Shown in pieces: positions 60,755 through 64,000 of a DNA stretch of 64,000 nucleotides. The stretch is from Actinoplanes oryzae (GTDB lineage Bacteria > Actinomycetota > Actinomycetes > Mycobacteriales > Micromonosporaceae), in the NCBI RefSeq assembly GCF_030757795.1, contig NZ_JAUQWH010000016.1, forward strand, positions 25,784 to 89,783. The letters are read 5' to 3'. A program made the translations under genes and the position numbers. The notes below the pieces were generated by a model. It made no database searches. It worked only from the letters and a program-made list of their open reading frames with translations, and was not told where the DNA came from. The first letter of the stretch is position 1; each line of letters begins with the position of its first letter.

Positions 60755-62338
60755 TCAGGCGGCGCGTACCTCGGCGTCGTAGATCCGTAGCCAGGTCAGT
60801 GGGGGATTCTCGCCGTCCGGTGTCTTCAGCCCGATCTGCACCCGGTCCCGGCCCGCGACCGGAGGCAGGAGCAGCCGGGCGGCGAGGGTGCCGTTGATGC
60901 GGACCTGAGCGGCGCTTTCGGTGACCGCTATCTCGTACTCGTTGATCTCCTCGGGCCGCGGCTGCGCTTTCACTGTCGCGGTGAGCAGCGCCCGCACGGT
61001 CGTGCCCTTGACGATGTGCACTGTGGCGAACTCGCCGCAGAGAGAGATCATGGTGCCGTCGCCCTGCGCATTCATGTGGAACCAGAAGGCCAGGCACGCT
61101 CCTCCGGCGGCGCTCTGGGCCCGCGCGTGCAGCAGCAGGTCACCGGGCAGGCTCGTGTCCGGGCCGGATCCGCAGCCCAGCACGCCCGCCTTCCGGGAGG
61201 CGACGTCGAGGACGCCGTCCGTCAGGGAACATCCCTTGACGTGCGCGGTCGTCCACGCCGCCAGGCCGGTGGGCGTGGCTGCCGCCGCCGACGGCCCGGC
61301 GCTTCGACTTGCGGCCCGGCCGGGGACCGGGGTTCCTGCCGAGCCGCCGGCCAGGGCCCACCACCCGAGTCCGGCCAGCAGCAGCGCGATCGCCAGGACG
61401 CCGGCCAGCAGGGGGCGCCGGCGCGTGCGAGTCGGTTTCCGGCCGGGCACGACGGGCATTGCCCGCCTCTGATCAGCTGACGCCCCGGGCCGGCCGCTGC
61501 CGACCAGTTCGTCGAGGATCTGGCGCGCGGTGGGCCGTTGCCGCGGATCCTTCGCCAGGGAGAGCGCCACGAAGGATCGCATGGGTTCGGCGAGGCCGTC
61601 CAGGCGCGGCGGCTGGGTCAGGATGCGTGCCGCGGTGGCCGTCGGGGTGTCGCCCTGGAACGGCGTCCGTCCGGTTCCGGCGTAAGCGATCACGCAGCCC
61701 CACGCGAAGACGTCTGCCGCAGCCGTCAGGTCGGCGTCGCTCTCGTTGTCGAAGCGTTCGGGCGCCATGTAGGCGACCGTGCCGACGAACTGATCCGTGC
61801 GGGTGTGCCGGCTGGTCGCCTCGAACGCCCGGGCGATCCCGAAGTCGATCACCTTGGGGCTGCCCGGTGCCAGGAGCACGTTCTGCGGCTTCAGGTCGCG
61901 GTGGATCACTCCGGCGCCGTGGATGCCGACCAGCGCTGTGGCCACGCCGGCCGCGACGGCTTGCAGCCGGGCCGGCGACAGGGGCCCGCCGGTCTCGACC
62001 GCCTCGGCCAGGGAGGGGCCGTCCACGTACTCGGTGACCAGATAGGGCGGATCATGGTCGACGTCGGCGTCGAGGACTTCGGCCGTGCAGAAGGCGGGCA
62101 CTTGGCGTGCCCGATCGACCTCGCTGCGGAACCGGGCGACGAACTCCCGATCGTCGGCAAGCCCCGTGCGCACCAGCTTGACCGCCACCTGCCGCCGGTC
62201 GGGCGCCTCGGCCAGGAAGACCACGCCCATGCCGCCCCGTCCCAGCCGGCCCAGCATCCGGTAGGGGCCCAGCCACCGAGGGTCATCGCGGGTGAGCGGC
62301 TCCACCCGGCCGACTCCACCGGCCGAGTTGGTGATCAT
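60755..62338 (-). CDS. Transmembrane Ser/Thr protein kinase (PknB type)
   Basis: A 527-residue receptor-like kinase. The kinase domain (about 25-280) is complete: Gly loop LGRGGMGVV, Lys54 in VAVKLVR, HRDLKPQN with Asp148, DFG at Asp165-Gly167 and YMAPE. A single helix at about 309-330 follows a basic stop sequence, and then an extracellular part of about 195 residues. The distal part (about 375-525) has a lectin/glucanase-like beta pattern, with two Cys pairs that could be disulfides. No PASTA repeats. It stands alone; target unknown. Confidence 0.93.
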   Translation of the reverse strand: MITNSAGGVGRVEPLTRDDPRWLGPYRMLGRLGRGGMGVVFLAEAPDRRQVAVKLVRTGLADDREFVARFRSEVDRARQVPAFCTAEVLDADVDHDPPYLVTEYVDGPSLAEAVETGGPLSPARLQAVAAGVATALVGIHGAGVIHRDLKPQNVLLAPGSPKVIDFGIARAFEATSRHTRTDQFVGTVAYMAPERFDNESDADLTAAADVFAWGCVIAYAGTGRTPFQGDTPTATAARILTQPPRLDGLAEPMRSFVALSLAKDPRQRPTARQILDELVGSGRPGASADQRRAMPVVPGRKPTRTRRRPLLAGVLAIALLLAGLGWWALAGGSAGTPVPGRAASRSAGPSAAAATPTGLAAWTTAHVKGCSLTDGVLDVASRKAGVLGCGSGPDTSLPGDLLLHARAQSAAGGACLAFWFHMNAQGDGTMISLCGEFATVHIVKGTTVRALLTATVKAQPRPEEINEYEIAVTESAAQVRINGTLAARLLLPPVAGRDRVQIGLKTPDGENPPLTWLRIYDAEVRAA

Positions 62339-62353
62339 CGGCGAACGATACCT

Positions 62354-62374
62354 CGCCGCCCGCTCGTGGCGGCG
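62354..62374 (-). terminator. Hairpin after the chemoreceptor gene
   Basis: CGCCGCC and GGCGGCG form a 7-bp stem with a 7-base loop, 31 bases beyond the receptor stop and just ahead of the kinase start. It may end the receptor transcript, or occur by chance in the kinase leader. Confidence 0.45.
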
Positions 62375-62404
62375 GACGTGGCGTTCAGGCTGTGCCCGGT
62401 TTGT

Positions 62405-64000
62405 TCAGAGCGTGAAGCCCGCGACGAGCTCCCGCAGCTCCCGGCCGGTCCGGGCGAGGTCGTCGGCGCTGCTGCGGGCCTCGGACACCGCGGTGGCGGT
62501 GGCTCCGGCGGCCGACGCCACCCCGGCGATGTTCGCGGCGATGTCCGAGCTGCTGGTGGCCACCTCGGCCACGTTGCGGCCCATCTCGCTGGTGGTCGCG
62601 GTCTGCTCCTCGACCGCGGCCGCGATCAGCGTCTGCAGGTGGCTGATCCGGCCCACCACGCCGCCGATCCGGTCGATCGCGTCCACCGCCTCGCCGGTGT
62701 CGTCCTGAATCTGGCCGACCAGCCGGGCGATCTCGGTGGTGGCCTTCGCGGTCTCCTGGGCGAGATCCTTGACCTCGCCGGCGACCACGGCGAACCCCTT
62801 GCCCATCTCACCGGCCCGGGCCGCCTCGATCGTCGCGTTCAGGGCCAGCAGGTTGGTCTGCTCGGCGATCGAGGTGATCAGGGCGACCACCTTGCTGATC
62901 TCGCCGGAGGACTCACCGAGCTTGCCCACCGTACGGTTGGTCTGCTCGACGGCCGCGACCGCCTCCCCGGACACCTGGGCGGCCTCGCCGGCGCTGCGCG
63001 CGATCTCGTCGATGGCCTGCTTCATCTCGGCGCTGCCGGCCTCCAGCGTGCGCACGTTGCCGGAGACCAGCCCGGCGGACTCGGAGACCGCGCCGGCCCG
63101 GGTGTCCGTGTCGGCGCTGGACGAGGCCATCTGCGCGGAGACGGCCGACAGCCCGGTCGCGGCGTCCGACAACGTGCCGGCGTGCCCGGCGATCGACGAG
63201 ACGGTGTCCCGCAACGACGCCGCGGTCCGGTCCAGGGCGTCGCCGAGCGTGCCCAGCTCGTCGCGGCGGCGCAGCCCGGCCCGCACGGTGAGGTCCCGCC
63301 CGGCCAGCCGGTTCAGCCCGTTCACCACGACCGCCAGCGGGCCCACCACCGACCTGGTCACGAGCGTGCCCATCAGTACGGCCAGCACGACCGCCACGAG
63401 CAGGGCGCCCAGCAGGATCCGCACCACGTTGTCGCGTACGCCCTCCACCTCGGCGGTGAGCGCCGCCACCCGGGCGTCGACGGACTGCACGAGCGCGGCG
63501 GTGATGTCCAGCACCGTGCTGTACGCGTCGGCCGCGTCACCGCCGTTGATGCTGTCCATGACCTTGGCGCGAGCCGCGGGAGTGTCGGCCGCCAGCCAGC
63601 CCATCAGCGTGTCGTCCCACGCGAAGAAGTCGTCCCAGGCGGGCGCGAGCCGGTCGAACTGACTCTTCTCGGCGGCGGTCATCACGTCGGTGCGGGTGGC
63701 CGCCAGATTCGCGTAGACGCGGGTCTTGGCCTTCAGCTCGCCCTGGCGGTTGTACCCGTCCGCGCCGGTGGCCTTCGCCGCCCCGTAGGCGCCGGCGTCC
63801 GCGACCACCAGCCCCTGCCAGCCGGAGACATCCGCGGCGTCGTAGGCCGTGGTCTGGATGTCGTCCCGCAGCTCCTGCAGGGCGCTGAGCCGCTGCTGGG
63901 TGCCCGCCTGCTCGCGCAGGCCCCACCAGCCCACCCCGGCCGACGTGACGATCAACATGGTGAGAACGAGGTACGAGACGCCGAGCCTCTTGCCGACGCT
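62405..64000 (-). CDS. Methyl-accepting chemotaxis protein (5' partial)
   Basis: The frame runs off the right edge; 14 further codons are open before the ATG at 63958, so the start is outside. Seen are the end of a first membrane helix, a helical extracytoplasmic sensor of about 155 residues, a second helix (nucleotides 63359-63424), HAMP ([22 protein letters not shown]) and a long coiled-coil signalling domain with the hairpin tip [18 protein letters not shown]. It would signal to CheW/CheA. Motile zoospores in some Micromonosporaceae relatives could explain it, which is inference. No other che genes are in view. Confidence 0.93.
   Translation of the reverse strand, partial: SVGKRLGVSYLVLTMLIVTSAGVGWWGLREQAGTQQRLSALQELRDDIQTTAYDAADVSGWQGLVVADAGAYGAAKATGADGYNRQGELKAKTRVYANLAATRTDVMTAAEKSQFDRLAPAWDDFFAWDDTLMGWLAADTPAARAKVMDSINGGDAADAYSTVLDITAALVQSVDARVAALTAEVEGVRDNVVRILLGALLVAVVLAVLMGTLVTRSVVGPLAVVVNGLNRLAGRDLTVRAGLRRRDELGTLGDALDRTAASLRDTVSSIAGHAGTLSDAATGLSAVSAQMASSSADTDTRAGAVSESAGLVSGNVRTLEAGSAEMKQAIDEIARSAGEAAQVSGEAVAAVEQTNRTVGKLGESSGEISKVVALITSIAEQTNLLALNATIEAARAGEMGKGFAVVAGEVKDLAQETAKATTEIARLVGQIQDDTGEAVDAIDRIGGVVGRISHLQTLIAAAVEEQTATTSEMGRNVAEVATSSSDIAANIAGVASAAGATATAVSEARSSADDLARTGRELRELVAGFTL

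Noticed and set aside
1..64000. CRISPR arrays, insertion sequences, tRNA or rRNA genes, integrase or attachment sites
   Set aside because: No regularly spaced repeats, transposase or recombinase motifs, or tRNA-like sequences were noticed on either strand by reading.

Overview
The window is GC-rich, densely packed DNA with long overlapping operons, many GTG starts and a UbiA/mevalonate/class II DAHP synthase gene set. This points to a filamentous actinomycete. Micromonosporaceae (Actinoplanes-like) is my best guess, but that is inference only. No tRNA, rRNA, insertion sequence or CRISPR array was seen. There are four blocks.

(1) 1-17638, plus strand: most of a biosynthetic gene cluster for a prenylated p-aminobenzoate of the benzastatin/virantmycin type. 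It holds a geranyl-diphosphate C-methyltransferase (cut by the left edge), a cytochrome P450, a UbiA prenyltransferase, an arylamine N-acetyltransferase, a fused aminodeoxychorismate synthase, an aminodeoxychorismate lyase and an AurF-type N-oxygenase with all seven diiron ligands. These are followed by supply genes: class II DAHP synthase, SAM synthetase, and a complete mevalonate pathway in the order mevalonate kinase, diphosphomevalonate decarboxylase, phosphomevalonate kinase, type 2 IPP isomerase, HMG-CoA reductase, HMG-CoA synthase and NphT7-like acetoacetyl-CoA synthase. The logic is to make PABA and methylated GPP, join them, oxidise and O-acetylate the arylamine nitrogen, and let the P450 cyclise it.

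(2) 17718-24739: unrelated singletons. These are a CPA2 cation/proton antiporter, a small protein of three 28-residue helical repeats, a small membrane-proximal protein and a large secreted subtilase. A non-coding stretch with a fossil of a response regulator follows.

(3) 24740-49078: a divergent 25-gene catabolic island around one 292-bp regulatory region. The minus-strand arm has 13 genes: PaaX-type repressor, flavin reductase, unknown protein, amino-acid-type ABC transporter, acyl-CoA-dehydrogenase-fold monooxygenase, SDR, two TIGR04076-like proteins, LLM oxidoreductase, ABM monooxygenase and alanine dehydrogenase. The plus-strand arm has 12 genes: peptide-type ABC transporter, hydantoinase/oxoprolinase A plus two tandem B subunits, amidohydrolase, NTF2-like protein, TIGR04076-like protein, LLM oxidoreductase and a fused alpha/beta hydrolase. 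The set looks like uptake, N-heterocycle oxidation and ATP-driven lactam opening of an unknown nitrogenous substrate. It is the best candidate here for an undescribed system. A repeated TGTGAAC motif sits in the shared promoter region.

(4) 49162-60666: two regulators (XRE-cupin and Lrp/AsnC) and an 11-gene tryptophan-kynurenine-3-hydroxyanthranilate-2-aminomuconate operon ending in pyruvate and acetyl-CoA. The operon has no formamidase, and the KynB-like hydrolase ending block 3 may supply that step. Alanine dehydrogenase in block 3 may use the alanine released by kynureninase. The window ends with a transmembrane Ser/Thr kinase and a truncated methyl-accepting chemotaxis protein, both on the minus strand.
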